From Clostridia bacterium (GTDB lineage Bacteria; Bacillota; Clostridia; Oscillospirales; Acutalibacteraceae): a DNA stretch of 45,440 bases. Where the stretch lies: the NCBI GenBank assembly GCA_017517665.1, contig JAFWYP010000045.1, forward strand, positions 1 through 45,440, written 5' to 3'. Positions within the stretch are counted from its first letter, which is position 1. Each line of letters begins with the position of its first letter. Positions 15,406-26,852 of the stretch are shown here, one piece after another. The notes below the pieces were generated by a model. The model was not told where the DNA came from, did not search any database, and was given only the letters and a program-made list of their open reading frames with translations. The position numbers and the translations under genes are program-made.

Positions 15406-15959
15406 AAATTGTATCCCTCCTGTTCAAGAAATCGCTTCAGCTTTTTTCTCATTTCAAACAGAATATTTGAAACCTTCTTCTCTTTAAAGCCATAATCGGC
15501 GGCTATGTCTTTTACAGATTCATAATACCAATAACGACGGACAAATATGTTTCTGTTGGTTTCACTCTGTTCTCTTAAAAATCTGCTGATAATTTTACCA
15601 AGTTCAGCTGTATCATAGTTTGTTTCTGTATCTGTTGATGAAGATAAGCAATCCTGCAATTCATTAAGAGAAACAAGCATTTCGGGTTTTCTTTTCTGTG
15701 CCGAAATATGTTCTAATTTTTTGAATGACAGATTTTTGACTATTCTGCATAAAAAGGCTGAAAAATTATTCGGTCTTTCATCGGGTATAGAGTTCCATAC
15801 CGTCAAATATGAATCATTTACACATTCCTCGGCATCGCAAACATTATTCAGAATGTTGTTTGCCAAGTGATTACAAAGCTTACCGTATTTTATATCAGTT
15901 TCTTTTATTGCGTTTTCGGAGCGTTCCCAATACAAACTGATTATTGATGCATCGTTCAT
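15402..15959 (-). CDS. ECF-type RNA polymerase sigma factor
   Basis: I chose ATG 15959 (MNDASII) because GAAAGGAG precedes it. The 185-residue protein has sigma-70 region 2 (NNVCDAEECVNDSYLTVWNSIP and FLCRIVKNLSFKKLE) and region 4 (FVRRYWYYESVKDIAADYGFKEKKVSNILFEMRKKL), with a variable acidic linker. It is first in the cassette that continues with the anti-sigma gene and the secreted protease, and a terminator separates it from mobC upstream. It likely drives its own operon; I could not identify its promoter motif with confidence. Confidence 0.9.
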   Translation of the reverse strand: MNDASIISLYWERSENAIKETDIKYGKLCNHLANNILNNVCDAEECVNDSYLTVWNSIPDERPNNFSAFLCRIVKNLSFKKLEHISAQKRKPEMLVSLNELQDCLSSSTDTETNYDTAELGKIISRFLREQSETNRNIFVRRYWYYESVKDIAADYGFKEKKVSNILFEMRKKLKRFLEQEGYNL

Positions 15960-16069
15960 TGCGTTCTCCTTTCTTTTCGAGGTCCTCAACTATATGTACG
16001 ATTATTTTGCCGAATTACTTAAAAGTTTTTTAAAAAAACTTTTATTTCATACTTAATAATAATAAAAAA

Positions 16070-16099
16070 GTAACGGTATTGCAAATGCAACACCGTTAC
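16070..16099 (-). terminator. Rho-independent terminator after mobC
   Basis: Thirteen-base arms (16070-16082, 16087-16099) contain one G-U in the minus-strand RNA and are followed by a T-rich run on the minus strand. It separates the transfer operon from the sigma-factor cassette. Confidence 0.85.
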
Positions 16100-16130
16100 A
16101 ATAAGAATTGTGCAAATCCGATAGCGAGAA

Positions 16131-16472
16131 TTAAGTTTTTAATTCCGTAATCAATAAAACTATCTGATTAATCTTTTCCCATAGCTTCGACTGACTGTAT
16201 TGAATTTCTTTGATTTCATTACCATAGATTTTGTCTGTGGAGTTAACTTTTTTTGCAATTTGGTTTATGTTGTTGCTTGTTTTGCGAAGTAATGATATGA
16301 GTTCATCGAGTTCGGGTATGTCAAAATTTATAACATACCCGTCAATAGCCATTTTGCGGATAAAAGCACTCATATTTTCACAGTTATGTAGCTGCATTTT
16401 TTCCTTTATCAGTTTAAGTTCATCATTACTGAGCCTAATATGAATATCACGAGATTTACTGCTTTTATCCAA
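16131..16472 (-). CDS. mobC: MobC relaxosome accessory protein
   Basis: I chose TTG 16472, which lies one base after the previous stop and 7 bases after AGGTG; the longer frame to 16541 only overlaps the upstream gene. The 113-residue protein has a ribbon-helix-helix-like N-terminus (RDIHIRLSNDELKLIKEKM), then the MobC signature NMSAFIRKMAIDGYVI and SLLRKTSNNINQIAKKVN. MobC proteins bind oriT and help the relaxase open the DNA. In related ICEs it directly precedes the relaxase; here a terminator and about 7 kb of cargo lie between them. Confidence 0.88.
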   Translation of the reverse strand: MDKSSKSRDIHIRLSNDELKLIKEKMQLHNCENMSAFIRKMAIDGYVINFDIPELDELISLLRKTSNNINQIAKKVNSTDKIYGNEIKEIQYSQSKLWEKINQIVLLITELKT

Positions 16473-16473
16473 A

Positions 16474-18102
16474 TCAAAGCACCTGGTCTTTCTTCTTCGG
16501 AGCAGTAGAAGCAGGTGCGATATTATCTTTTGCAGATTCAAGTTTTTTTAAAACAGAAGGTTTCTTTTCGGAACGTTCTGTTTCTATTCTTTTTACTTGT
16601 CTGACAAAAATATCTGTAAGTCCGGGATTAACACCGTCAACAACAAGAGATAAATCAATCTTATCTTTCACATCATTCGGGCGGACTGTTTTTGCCCAAG
16701 CTTTATTCTCAGGCGATATTCTTCCGTCATAATCTTTTACGATACAAGTAAGAGCAAGAATTTTCTTCACACGGTCAAGACCGAAATTTTCGACAACCTT
16801 TTTCGCTCCTTCGGGGTCAAGTCTGCACTCTGAATAGTTATCATTGATAGCAGCCTCAATAGCAGTTTTGCACATATTGTCTGCTCTTGAAGAAAGTCTG
16901 TAAGCTGAAATTTCTTCTCTATCTCTTGCTTCTGAAAAAGACTTTTCATAAAGTGGGAATTTACTCGGATCGTTATACGGAATCGCCTGAATTTCACCGT
17001 CGAGCATAAAGAACATTTCGGGTTCTGCGAAATGTTCCGAATATTTCTCAATCTGTTCGGGAGTAAGGGAGCAGAAATCTTCTTCACCAAGTCCCACAAC
17101 AAGGAATGTTCCCGAAACAATATCGTAGATGCTGTTTTCATCGTCACGCAAAGCACGGTTTAACTGCATACCGTTTATTTTTCCGTTGTCATTACAAACA
17201 ATACCAACTGGTTCCTCAAACGGGTAAATAGCTTGAATAGGTTCACCTACCTGATTATATAGACTGTCAAGACCAGCGGGTATAGTTACAACAGACGGTT
17301 TTTCTCCCGGCGCAACAACGAGAACCGTCAATGAGTTCTCTGTTTGCTTTTCAAAATTATGCTCTGCTGTTTCCGTTATTGTATCTCTTAAAGTCTGCAT
17401 ATAATCTGTTTCTTTGTCCGCAAACATTTCATAAACTTCCTGCAGCGGTGAAGGTGAATCCATCAATGCTTTCATAAGATTATCTGAAAGTTCAACTTGC
17501 TCGAGGGCAACAAGAATATCCTCACGAACTGTAAATTCGTAAGTGTGACTTAAAATTTCTTCGGGTTGCTGTTTCATAAGCCATTCTCTGTAATTCTGCT
17601 GTTCTGCGTGCATCATATCATACAGAGTGCTTTTCAGTTCTTCTGTACCCATATCTTTACCTCCTATTTCATTAAGATGTTTTTCAAACGTTTCACGAAC
17701 ATAAGCATAAACATAAAAGTTGTAATCGCCTTTGGTGGGATTGCATCTCAAAATGTAGCTGTGTTCATCGGTATCAACTCTGAAACCGTATTCTTTGGTA
17801 TAGTTACCTTCGATAACTCCATCGGGATTGTTGTGACAATAAGCAGAAAGAGAGCTTCTGTCTTTCAGAAGCTCTCCATAACCGAATCGCAAAGAATTGA
17901 TAACATCATCAAATTCTCTTTTGAATTCATCTGTTTTTAAAAACTTTACTTTATCTTCCCAAGTAGAGTAAAAACCTTTGCCGCTTGTGTCAAAATCCCC
18001 ACGGAGAAAACCGATACAACCGCTTTCTACATAGTCATTCTGCGACTGCTTATATGAAAACGGTATTTCTTCAAGCTTAATAGGTCTAATTGATAAATCC
18101 AT
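16474..18102 (-). CDS. Multidomain ICE protein with DUF3848, DUF3846 and DUF3849-like regions
   Basis: The protein has 542 residues and four parts. Residues about 1-150 contain YGELLKDRSSLSAYCHNN and a beta segment. About 155-245 resembles DUF3848 (AEQQNYREWL, EEILSHTYEFTVREDIL). About 255-370 is DUF3846 (VLVVAPGEKPSVVTIPAG, YPFEEPVGIVCND, NRALRDDENSIYDIVSGTF). About 385-470 resembles DUF3849 (YRLSSRADNMCKTAIEAAI, DGRISPENKAWA). The end is Lys/Pro-rich. None of these domains has a known function; they recur beside the methylase/helicase giant of Tn1549-like ICEs. It ends one base before the mobC TTG start, so translation is coupled. Confidence 0.75.
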   Translation of the reverse strand: MDLSIRPIKLEEIPFSYKQSQNDYVESGCIGFLRGDFDTSGKGFYSTWEDKVKFLKTDEFKREFDDVINSLRFGYGELLKDRSSLSAYCHNNPDGVIEGNYTKEYGFRVDTDEHSYILRCNPTKGDYNFYVYAYVRETFEKHLNEIGGKDMGTEELKSTLYDMMHAEQQNYREWLMKQQPEEILSHTYEFTVREDILVALEQVELSDNLMKALMDSPSPLQEVYEMFADKETDYMQTLRDTITETAEHNFEKQTENSLTVLVVAPGEKPSVVTIPAGLDSLYNQVGEPIQAIYPFEEPVGIVCNDNGKINGMQLNRALRDDENSIYDIVSGTFLVVGLGEEDFCSLTPEQIEKYSEHFAEPEMFFMLDGEIQAIPYNDPSKFPLYEKSFSEARDREEISAYRLSSRADNMCKTAIEAAINDNYSECRLDPEGAKKVVENFGLDRVKKILALTCIVKDYDGRISPENKAWAKTVRPNDVKDKIDLSLVVDGVNPGLTDIFVRQVKRIETERSEKKPSVLKKLESAKDNIAPASTAPKKKDQVL

Positions 18103-21100
18103 TTATAAAACTTCCTCCGTTTTCTTTTTTTCTGTTGTTTTTGGGATAGTTGTTTTGCTTTTTGCACTTGCCATCTGCAACTTATCCATAATTGACGGTC
18201 TGCTGCTTTTGGCAATAGCATTTTCCGCTGACGGAGCTTCAGGCTTATCCATATTCAGAGCGATATTCAGCTCTGTAAGTCTTGCAGACTTGATTTTCAG
18301 TTCTTCCTCTTGCGGGAAAGGTTTGCCGAGTTCAGCTTTCGCATTTTCCAACTGAGTTTTAACATTATCAAGCCTTAATTGAGTATCGTTCAATCTCTTT
18401 GTTATGGAATCAAGCACATTATCAATACGAATAAGATTACCTCTCGGATCTTTGCCGAGTTCTACTTTATGGGACATTTTGCCTTTGAGAGTAAGAACAT
18501 ACTTTTTGCCGAAATCTTCTACCGACAATGACATATCAAAACCTCTGTAAGAGCCGATTGGTGCTTCCATAAAGAATTTCGCATCTTTCATAGCATCAAT
18601 CAGAGCTGCACCCGCATTTTCTTTGTCGGTCAGGAAATCACCCCGAATGGTCATTCCGGCAAATCCTTCGGGCGGATGCGAATTGTCTTTTGCAGTCTGA
18701 ATATCGGCTTGGAATCCGTTTATGTATTCTTCGTATTGCCTTATCTGTTGCGGAAAGTTTTTGAGAATATTATCTTCAAGTCGGAATTGCTGATTCTGAT
18801 AGCTTGCTTTCATAAGCTTCAGCTTTGCCACATCGACATCCAAATCCATTTTCTCCTTAATGCGTTCATCTCCCGCACAAAGTGCTTTGATTTCTGCAAA
18901 GGAAAGAGTAGTTTCGTCAACATCTTCGCAGGAACGCACGGGAGATTTTGAGGTCATAATCTGCGATATGAACTTCTGCTTTTGTTCAAGTGTCTGCCAA
19001 AGGTAAGCATCAAATGTTGACTCGGTAACATATCGGTAAATATGTACTTTCTCATTCTGATTACCTTGTCGGACAATTCTGCCGCTTCGCTGTTCCAGAT
19101 CACCCGGACGCCACGGAGCATCCAAATCGTGAAGTGCAATCAGTCTGTCTTGCACGTTGGTACCCGCACCCATCTTTGATGTACTGCCCATAAGAACACG
19201 GACTTTACCGGAACGCACTTTTCCGAATAAATCTTTCTTCTTTTCTTCCGTATTTGCATCGTGAATAAAAGCGATTTCTTCGGGTTTAACACCTCTTGCA
19301 ATCAGCTTATCCCGTATATCTTCATAAACCGTAAAAGACTTTTCGGGGATAGGGTCAAGATTTGTAAGTGTCGGTTCAGCTTTCGCCGCTGTTTTGGTTT
19401 TCGGAGTGGATATATCACAGAACACAAGCTGTGTCAGTTTATCCGCATTTCCTTCTTCATAAATTCTGACAATGTTATCAACGCAAAGATTAACCTTTGT
19501 ACCTTCTTCATCTGCGAAATCGGGATTGATTATTCTTTGGTCAAGACCGAGCTTTCTGCCGTCAGAAGTTATTTTCAGCATATTATCTTCCGATGGGTCA
19601 ACACTACCTAAATGAACGGCGGCAGCTCTTTCGGATAATTCACTAACCAAGCCTTTTTGTGTTTCTGTCGGATGAGCAACAACATTGTGATATTCAGCTT
19701 CGGGTCTCGGCAGATTTAAAGTATCTGCCGTTTTTATGTCTGCCGCTTCCTTAAACATATTCATAAGTTCGGGCAGATTAAAGAATTTTGCGAAACGGGT
19801 TCTTGCTCTGTATCCCGTTCCTTCGGGTGCAAGTTCAATAGCCGTTGTTGTTTCGCCAAAGTTCGATGCCCAAGCATCAAAATGGGTAAGATTCTTTTTC
19901 TGAAGCATATCGTATTGAAGATAACGCATCATTGTATAAAGTTCTGTCATTGAGTTTGAAACTGGAGTTCCCGTAGCGAAAACAACACCTTTATTGCCCG
20001 TGACTTCATCAAGATAACGGCACTTCATAAACATATCGGAAGATTTCTGTGCTTCTGATGTGGAAAGACCTGCAACGTTTCTCATCTTCGTATAAAGAAA
20101 CAGGTTCTTGTAATTGTGAGCTTCGTCAACATACAGACGGTCAACACCGAGCTGTTCAAAATTTACAACATCATCTTTTCTTTCTGTTGACTGCAATTTT
20201 TCAAGTTTGGCTTCAAGACTTCTGCGTGTCTTTTCAAGCTGTTTAACAGTAAATTTTTCGCCTCTGTCATATTTCATCATAGCGATATTCTCGGTTATTT
20301 CATCAATCTGCTGTTGTATGAGCCGTTCTTGTCTTTCGAGCGAAACGGGTATCTTCTCAAACTGTGAATGACCGATAATAATAGCATCGTAATCGCCCGT
20401 AGCAATTCTCGCACAGAATTTCTTTCTGTTCTCAGGCTGAAAGTCTTTCTTCGTGGTAACAAGAATATTCGCAGAAGGATAAAGGCGAAGAAACTCCGAT
20501 GCCCATTGTTCGGTAAGATGATTGGGAACAGCAAACAACGGTTTTCGGCAAAGACCGAGCCTTTTGCTCTCCATGGCCGCCGCTACCATTTCAAATGTTT
20601 TACCTGCGCCGACTTCGTGAGCAAGCAAAGTGTTACCGCCGTAGAGAATGTGAGCCACCGCATTAAGCTGATGTTCACGCAGCTTTATTTCGGGGTTCAT
20701 TCCCGAAAAAACTATATGACTTCCGTCATATTCTCTCGGCTTTGTAGAATTGAACAATACATTGTATTTTTCAACAAGATAGTTACGTCTTTCGGGGTCA
20801 CGGAATATCCAATCTCTGAACTCGTCTTTTATAACCTGTTGTTTTTGCTGTGCAAGAGTTGTTTCCTTTGAGTTAAGAACTCTCTTGTCCTTACCGTTCT
20901 CTATAATGGTGTCATAAACTCTTACATCACGGAGATTGAGCGAATCTTCAAGAATTTCATAAGCACTTTTTCTTGTTGTACCGTATGTAACGTGAGCATT
21001 GACATCACTTCCCGAAATGAATGATTTGTTTTCAATTCTCCATTCAGCGGTATATTCCGAATATTTCACTTTCATATTGAACTGTGCATAATTCGGTGTT

Positions 21101-24100
21101 TTGAAAGTTTCAAACATAAACTGCTCAATAATCTCTTTATCTATCCAAGTTGCACCGAGCCTTACTTCAATTTCACTTGCATCGAGTTCTTTCGGCTGAG
21201 CCTTTGTCAGAGCCTCAACATTAACATTGAAAAAGGGATTTTTTTCGGCTTCGTACTCTGCATAGACAAGTTTCTCTCTGACATTACCCGAAAGGTATTC
21301 ATCGGCTGTCTGCCAACCGATATAGCTTCTGTCGGGATTGCTTTCCAAATCAAAAGGACCCGTTCTCGGGTCTTTGAAAATAATGCCTTGCAAATCTTCA
21401 ACGATTTTCTGCGGTGTTGCTCCTTCACCCATAAGTGAAGCCATAAATCCAAGGTCAACGCTGGCTCGTTCACCGATTGAAACGGCAAGAGCTTCTACTG
21501 CGGTATCAACCTTCGTTACGGAAGAATGTTGCTTGATTGTCCGTTTAGTAAACATATCTGCTTTTCTTTTGAGTTTCTTTTCTTCATCAAGAATCTCAAG
21601 AGAGCAAAGAAGATAATATGACGAATCGTTTGAGAAAGCACTTTTATTTACTTTATCGTTGATTAAACCGTATTTCTTCGTAAAGTTATCATACAGAGTA
21701 TTGAGTTCCGCTTGCTTTTCGCTGATTTCGCTGTCGGTAGTCAGCTCATCCAACTGTAAATCAATGAGTTCATTTACACAGTCACGCAAACCAACCATGC
21801 CTTTTATGCGTTCTTTGGCTGTTGCATTGACTTCGGTTTTAACCATAATACTGTTCTGACGGTAATAAACATCACCGTCAACAACTGCATAAGAATAGTT
21901 TTTAACGTTCGGGTCAGCAGGTATTGATACCTTTGAAACTTCCGTATTTTCTTCGAGTGTGGGAAGTTCGGCAGCTTTGTATGTGCCTTGTATATTCTTC
22001 ATCGCTTCGTGAAGAAGCTCACCCAAATCTGCACCCTCAATGGGTTTAACGGTAAAGGCATCTACTCCGAACTGTGTACTTTTTGATGATTGTTCGCCTA
22101 AAATCATTTCGGGATGTTCGGCGAAATATGAGTTAATCGGGAATCCGTTTTCACTCATTCCGAGATGAACCCAATCGGGTTCAATTTCCATCGGTTCTTC
22201 TCTTTTCTGCAAGAAGATAATATCCGATACAACATCCGTTCCCGCATTCGCTTTAAATGCATTGTTCGGCAAACGGACAGCGCCGAGCAGGTCGGCTCTT
22301 TGAGCAAGATATTTACGGACTTCGGGTGTTTTCGCATCCATCGTGTGATGTGATGTTACAAACGCTACAATGCCGCCCGGACGAACTTGATCGAGTGCTT
22401 TCGCAAAGAAATAGTTGTGAATGGAAAAACCGAGTTTATTGTATTCACGGTCATTTACTTTGGTCTGACCGAAAGGAACGTTACCTATTGCAATATCATA
22501 GAAATCTCTGCGACTTGTTTTTTCAAAGCCTGATATGGTTATATCGGCATTGGGATAAAGCTGTTTTGCTATTCTGCCTGAAATACTGTCAATTTCAACA
22601 CCGTAAAGCCTTGACGTTGACATTTCATCGGGGAGCATACCGAAGAAATTACCTATACCCATTGACGGCTCAAGAATGTTACCTTCTGTAAACCCCATAT
22701 TGCCGATTGCTTCATACATAGCATTTATGATTGTCGGACTTGTGTAGTGAGCATCAAGAACAGATGATTTTGCTGCTCTGTATTCATCGGGCGAAAGAGT
22801 AACATAAAGTTCTCTGTATTCATCGCCCCATTTTTCATTGGTATCATCAAAAGCATCTGCAAGACCGCCCCAACCGACATAACGGGATAATATTTCTTGT
22901 TCTTCGGGAGTAGCTTGTCTGCCTTCATGTTCAAGTTCTTTCAGAAGATTTATCGCAATGATATTGTTTTTGAACTTTTCCTTTGCACCGCCGATACCGA
23001 GGTTATAGTCGGTAATGTGAAAATTTTCCGGCTTTGCTTTTTCTTCTTCTTTGGTACTGAGTGTCTGAATTGTAATGTCGTAAGGAAGTCCGTAATCTTC
23101 CGCTTTGAATTCTTCAACGGTTTTTGCAGTAAACTTTGAATGTTCTTCCTGCGGATACCGGTCAAGCAGGTGCAGAAAATTCGCTCTGTTTTCGACACGG
23201 CTGATGGGATAGAGAAGTGTTGTATCTCTTATACGAACATCGTGACTGCCTATATCTTCAATAACATACGGTGTGTCATTTTCAAGATAAATAACATCAC
23301 CGACATTGTAAGGGATTTCAGGTTCTCTGATTTCTTCAGCTACGGTATTTGTGCCATAAACTATCCTTTTGATTTCTTCCAAATCCGCAAGAGCTTCTTC
23401 TTCGGTATCAAACCAATGAGTAAGGTTATCTTCTGCTATATAGAAATCGTTGATTTCATTATCATAGACGGCGAATTTATCATCCTCATAGGGTACGGAA
23501 ATTTCGTGAATTTCAAATCGTTCTGACGGAGAAAGAACAATATGCTCGGGTTCAACATCGTCAAAATCAGCAATTTCCGTTTTTCCAAACGTTTGTGATT
23601 CAAGTGCCTCATCGGGAATATACACCAACTCATCGAAATCCAAACTGTAAAGCTCACCGTTAATCAATGCTTCAAGACTGTCATAGCTTCGGCTGTCATA
23701 ATGATTATTGTCGATAAATCGGTCAATTCTGAAATCCACAAGATTTACAGAAACCTGAACGGGAATTTCAGCATCGGTTAAGGTGGTATATGCAATATCA
23801 ATGTTTTTCATATCGCTGAAATCAGCATCTTCACCGTATTCATCAAGACAAAACTTGTTAATCAATTCTTTTGCCTTTTCAAGTTCGCTGTTCTCACCAA
23901 TTCGGAGCATCTGAAATGTTTCCCTTTCGGTTTTGCCGTCGGGAACAGCAGAAATTACTACGCTGTTTTCTTCACGGATTTTTTCGAGGTATGCTTCAAG
24001 TCTGTGTCTTGGGAATCCGCACATTTCAACTCTGCCGATATTCGGAAACTCTCTGCTTGTTAATACCAAATCAAGCTGTTTTGATACTTTTATCGCATCT

Positions 24101-26760
24101 TCACCGAACATTTCAAAGAAATCTCCGACCTGATATAGAATGATACTGTCAGGATTGTGTTCTTTCAGATCGTTATATTCATCAGCGATAATGCTGTTTC
24201 GGGATTCAACGGATGTTTTCTGTTCAGACAATGAAGGCGGAGTATATCTGTCCATAACGCCCTTATCTAATGCCATAACAACAGTTTCAATGTTGTTTTC
24301 ATTAAGGCTTTTTGTTACATAGCTAAGGTTAAAATCAAGCACCTGACAAAAAGGTGTGAAAACATTACCGTAAAGATTTTTGCCCTCCGCAGTATAGTTT
24401 GTGTGTTTTGAAATAATTTCAGCATCCTTGCCAAAGGCATAATAAAAGCCTCCGACGTGCATAAGAACTATACTGTCGGGATTATCATTTTTCACTTGCT
24501 CATATTGAAGTAGGAAATCGGGTTTGTTGCTATCGTCAATCTCCGTTTCAGTTTCAGTATTAACCGCTGTTCTTTCAACCTCAACTTCTACTCTCAAATG
24601 ATTGTTCGCAGGGTTTTCCTTAACCTTTTTCTCAAATTCATCTTTTGAAAATTCTTCCGTGAACAAAGGAAATTGAATGTTACTGAGAACAACGGGTTCT
24701 TCAAGTGAAAGAATAGTGTATTCATCTGTACCGAGTTTTACGGTATCACCGACGTTATATTCATATCGGTATTCTTTGGGTGTTTCCTTTTCTTTTGCGG
24801 AATTACGAAGAATATCACTTATTTCACGTTCTCTTTTCCATTCAGCTTCTTTTAACAATCTGTTTTCAAGCCACTGCGGATACATTTCCGTTTCTTTGGG
24901 ATTTAAGTATCTGTCAGCCTTTATAAGTTCTGAAAGACGGCTTTCGACATAATTCCACGTTAATAAAACTCTTCTCTGTGGAACACTGTAATGGTCGGAT
25001 ATTTCAATGCCTTTTGCATCGTGACCTTCCCAAAATCCACTTGAAGGGATAGCATCTGAATGTCCGCCTGTTCCGTATTCGTTTTTAAGGAATTTTATAT
25101 TTTCTTCCTTTGAAAGACTTTCGGTAAACTGTCTGTAAATACGCATTTTACCTTCGCTGAAATCGCTTCCGCCGCAAAGTACATAATCGACAGCAGATTG
25201 CGGCAGATACAAAGGAGCTTCATTTTTTACTGCTGTACCGATAAGTTCTTGTTTTTCGGCATCGGACAAAAGTGATGCTTGCGGTTCTGTCCATTCTTCC
25301 ATAAGCATAAGACCGAAAACACTTCGTTCAATCTGAAACCATTTTTGCCACGCTTCACGGAGTTCTGTTCCGTCATTACGCCATAATCTGATGGCATCGG
25401 AATAGGCTTCAAAGCCTGCATTTATACCGTTGGAGAGTGTCATTTCATACGGTGTTGAGTTAAAGAAAGACATAATAAAATCGCTACGTTCATCTCTGTC
25501 AGAATGACTTTCATAGAACATAGCGATTTCTTCTTTATGCGGAGCCAAAAATGTTTTAATCAGCTCGTTTTTTTCTTTATTTTGGTGAAAATATTCGATA
25601 CCGTTCCATCGGGCATCGAAATCGTGATTGCTTAACTGTAAATCAGTTCCGTCAGAATTATCTCCTCTGCCTGAGCCTGAAGATTGTTCATCAGACCGAC
25701 CCATTTCATCGGGTCTGTCGCTTTCAGTTCTTCCGTCACTCCCGCTGATTTCATCAGTTCGGGCATCATCTGCTCCAAGCGATTGTTCGCTGCTTCGTCT
25801 ATCTCCAACAGATGACTGTAAAGAGTGTCCCTCAATACCATTCTGTTCCAAAGAGCCGGACGATGATTCTTGAGATATTCCTTCCTCATTCTGCCGTATT
25901 TCCCGAGGGGTTTCTTCTCGGTCTGAACGAGCGTTAAGTTCGGAATCAGATAATCTCCGTTCTGACTGTAAGTGATGTTGCTCATTGTTCTTGCTCCTTT
26001 CACGTTCATAATTTTTAACCGATATTTCTATCTGCCTTAACACCTGCTCACTTGTTTCGCTGACCGCAGTTGCAAGGAAATTAACAGTATCGGAAGTGTT
26101 GAAATCGAAGATACTTAAAAAATCTTCATCTTCAAAGTATTCATCAGCATTTATTCCGCAACGGGTCAGGAGAGTATAGGTTGTACTGACAACCGCCGCA
26201 TTTCTGAATGCCATACCGATGTTATCTTCATCATAACCCTCAAGGAACGAATCGTCAACGATGTCAAAAATATCCCGTTTGTAGTTTCCCCAATATTCAT
26301 CGACAAGCTGTGCAGCTATACTTTCAAGCTGATTTGCAATACCGTTTTTAGCGGAAACGTCATATTTGCTTTCAAGAGCTGATGTAACCGTGTTTTCGTG
26401 TTCATCTCTGTATTCCCATAAAAACGGAGTCTTTGAGCGTTCCGTTTTACCCGTATCGGAAACATCAAAAACATATTTAAGTGTTCTCGGTTCTGTATCA
26501 GTATCAATGAGTGCAATACCTTTTGAACCTCTGCGGATATATCTGTTCATCTGCTTATTCCATATATCATAATCGGCGCAAGCTGTCGCTTCGGGCCGTT
26601 GAGCGAAAATAAGCAACTGTTCGTTAAACGGATATTTATAGAGCCGTGCGGCAGTATGAAGGAACGAAGTCCAACTCTGTCTTGAACGGGTCAGATTTCT
26701 TTCTGTTTCTTCTGCAAGGAGAGCAATTTGCTGGACTTTTGATATATTTTCATTTTCCAT
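18103..26760 (-). CDS. Giant ICE protein: ArdC-like N-terminus, MutS-I-like repeats, N6 DNA methylase and SNF2-type helicase
   Basis: The protein has 2885 residues. Residues about 20-130 resemble the ArdC/LtrC N-terminal DNA-binding domain ([17 protein letters not shown]). A Ser/Glu/Asp/Gly-rich linker spans about 265-375. Two MutS domain-I-like copies follow, near 755-845 ([13 protein letters not shown]) and 865-950 ([14 protein letters not shown]). The methylase has a motif I ([13 protein letters not shown], near 1365) and a catalytic NVPF (near 1427), a variant of NPPF. The helicase has Walker A (AHEVGAGKT, near 2048), DEAH (near 2213) and motif VI ([10 protein letters not shown], near 2562). 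It probably protects or remodels incoming ICE DNA against restriction. Intact; ribosome site AGGAGG. Confidence 0.9.
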   Translation of the reverse strand: MENENISKVQQIALLAEETERNLTRSRQSWTSFLHTAARLYKYPFNEQLLIFAQRPEATACADYDIWNKQMNRYIRRGSKGIALIDTDTEPRTLKYVFDVSDTGKTERSKTPFLWEYRDEHENTVTSALESKYDVSAKNGIANQLESIAAQLVDEYWGNYKRDIFDIVDDSFLEGYDEDNIGMAFRNAAVVSTTYTLLTRCGINADEYFEDEDFLSIFDFNTSDTVNFLATAVSETSEQVLRQIEISVKNYERERSKNNEQHHLQSERRLSDSELNARSDREETPREIRQNEEGISQESSSGSLEQNGIEGHSLQSSVGDRRSSEQSLGADDARTDEISGSDGRTESDRPDEMGRSDEQSSGSGRGDNSDGTDLQLSNHDFDARWNGIEYFHQNKEKNELIKTFLAPHKEEIAMFYESHSDRDERSDFIMSFFNSTPYEMTLSNGINAGFEAYSDAIRLWRNDGTELREAWQKWFQIERSVFGLMLMEEWTEPQASLLSDAEKQELIGTAVKNEAPLYLPQSAVDYVLCGGSDFSEGKMRIYRQFTESLSKEENIKFLKNEYGTGGHSDAIPSSGFWEGHDAKGIEISDHYSVPQRRVLLTWNYVESRLSELIKADRYLNPKETEMYPQWLENRLLKEAEWKREREISDILRNSAKEKETPKEYRYEYNVGDTVKLGTDEYTILSLEEPVVLSNIQFPLFTEEFSKDEFEKKVKENPANNHLRVEVEVERTAVNTETETEIDDSNKPDFLLQYEQVKNDNPDSIVLMHVGGFYYAFGKDAEIISKHTNYTAEGKNLYGNVFTPFCQVLDFNLSYVTKSLNENNIETVVMALDKGVMDRYTPPSLSEQKTSVESRNSIIADEYNDLKEHNPDSIILYQVGDFFEMFGEDAIKVSKQLDLVLTSREFPNIGRVEMCGFPRHRLEAYLEKIREENSVVISAVPDGKTERETFQMLRIGENSELEKAKELINKFCLDEYGEDADFSDMKNIDIAYTTLTDAEIPVQVSVNLVDFRIDRFIDNNHYDSRSYDSLEALINGELYSLDFDELVYIPDEALESQTFGKTEIADFDDVEPEHIVLSPSERFEIHEISVPYEDDKFAVYDNEINDFYIAEDNLTHWFDTEEEALADLEEIKRIVYGTNTVAEEIREPEIPYNVGDVIYLENDTPYVIEDIGSHDVRIRDTTLLYPISRVENRANFLHLLDRYPQEEHSKFTAKTVEEFKAEDYGLPYDITIQTLSTKEEEKAKPENFHITDYNLGIGGAKEKFKNNIIAINLLKELEHEGRQATPEEQEILSRYVGWGGLADAFDDTNEKWGDEYRELYVTLSPDEYRAAKSSVLDAHYTSPTIINAMYEAIGNMGFTEGNILEPSMGIGNFFGMLPDEMSTSRLYGVEIDSISGRIAKQLYPNADITISGFEKTSRRDFYDIAIGNVPFGQTKVNDREYNKLGFSIHNYFFAKALDQVRPGGIVAFVTSHHTMDAKTPEVRKYLAQRADLLGAVRLPNNAFKANAGTDVVSDIIFLQKREEPMEIEPDWVHLGMSENGFPINSYFAEHPEMILGEQSSKSTQFGVDAFTVKPIEGADLGELLHEAMKNIQGTYKAAELPTLEENTEVSKVSIPADPNVKNYSYAVVDGDVYYRQNSIMVKTEVNATAKERIKGMVGLRDCVNELIDLQLDELTTDSEISEKQAELNTLYDNFTKKYGLINDKVNKSAFSNDSSYYLLCSLEILDEEKKLKRKADMFTKRTIKQHSSVTKVDTAVEALAVSIGERASVDLGFMASLMGEGATPQKIVEDLQGIIFKDPRTGPFDLESNPDRSYIGWQTADEYLSGNVREKLVYAEYEAEKNPFFNVNVEALTKAQPKELDASEIEVRLGATWIDKEIIEQFMFETFKTPNYAQFNMKVKYSEYTAEWRIENKSFISGSDVNAHVTYGTTRKSAYEILEDSLNLRDVRVYDTIIENGKDKRVLNSKETTLAQQKQQVIKDEFRDWIFRDPERRNYLVEKYNVLFNSTKPREYDGSHIVFSGMNPEIKLREHQLNAVAHILYGGNTLLAHEVGAGKTFEMVAAAMESKRLGLCRKPLFAVPNHLTEQWASEFLRLYPSANILVTTKKDFQPENRKKFCARIATGDYDAIIIGHSQFEKIPVSLERQERLIQQQIDEITENIAMMKYDRGEKFTVKQLEKTRRSLEAKLEKLQSTERKDDVVNFEQLGVDRLYVDEAHNYKNLFLYTKMRNVAGLSTSEAQKSSDMFMKCRYLDEVTGNKGVVFATGTPVSNSMTELYTMMRYLQYDMLQKKNLTHFDAWASNFGETTTAIELAPEGTGYRARTRFAKFFNLPELMNMFKEAADIKTADTLNLPRPEAEYHNVVAHPTETQKGLVSELSERAAAVHLGSVDPSEDNMLKITSDGRKLGLDQRIINPDFADEEGTKVNLCVDNIVRIYEEGNADKLTQLVFCDISTPKTKTAAKAEPTLTNLDPIPEKSFTVYEDIRDKLIARGVKPEEIAFIHDANTEEKKKDLFGKVRSGKVRVLMGSTSKMGAGTNVQDRLIALHDLDAPWRPGDLEQRSGRIVRQGNQNEKVHIYRYVTESTFDAYLWQTLEQKQKFISQIMTSKSPVRSCEDVDETTLSFAEIKALCAGDERIKEKMDLDVDVAKLKLMKASYQNQQFRLEDNILKNFPQQIRQYEEYINGFQADIQTAKDNSHPPEGFAGMTIRGDFLTDKENAGAALIDAMKDAKFFMEAPIGSYRGFDMSLSVEDFGKKYVLTLKGKMSHKVELGKDPRGNLIRIDNVLDSITKRLNDTQLRLDNVKTQLENAKAELGKPFPQEEELKIKSARLTELNIALNMDKPEAPSAENAIAKSSRPSIMDKLQMASAKSKTTIPKTTEKKKTEEVL

Positions 26761-26785
26761 ATTTTTACCTCCTAAAAATAAATGA

Positions 26786-26846
26786 CGGGAGTGTTCTGCT
26801 GAACACCCCCGAATGGTTTAACTTGTAACCAAGTTGGTCACAAGTT
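26786..26846 (-). terminator. Two consecutive hairpins between the Ig-like protein gene and the giant gene
   Basis: The hairpin at 26820-26846 (11-base arms) and another at 26786-26811 (11-base arms) each have one G-U pair in the minus-strand RNA. The second is followed by a T-rich tract just before the AGGAGG of the giant gene. The pair may cause partial termination or attenuation. Confidence 0.5.
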
Positions 26847-26852
26847 AGATTT

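Noticed and set aside
16021-16043. AT palindrome (A/T runs around GTTTTTTAAAAAAAC) as operator
   Set aside because: It consists almost only of A and T runs, so the symmetry is weak evidence; it may simply be a promoter UP-like tract.
25632-26009. 125-residue ORF inside the giant gene
   Set aside because: It is an alternative frame of the low-complexity Ser/Glu/Asp linker, with no domain or ribosome-site support.
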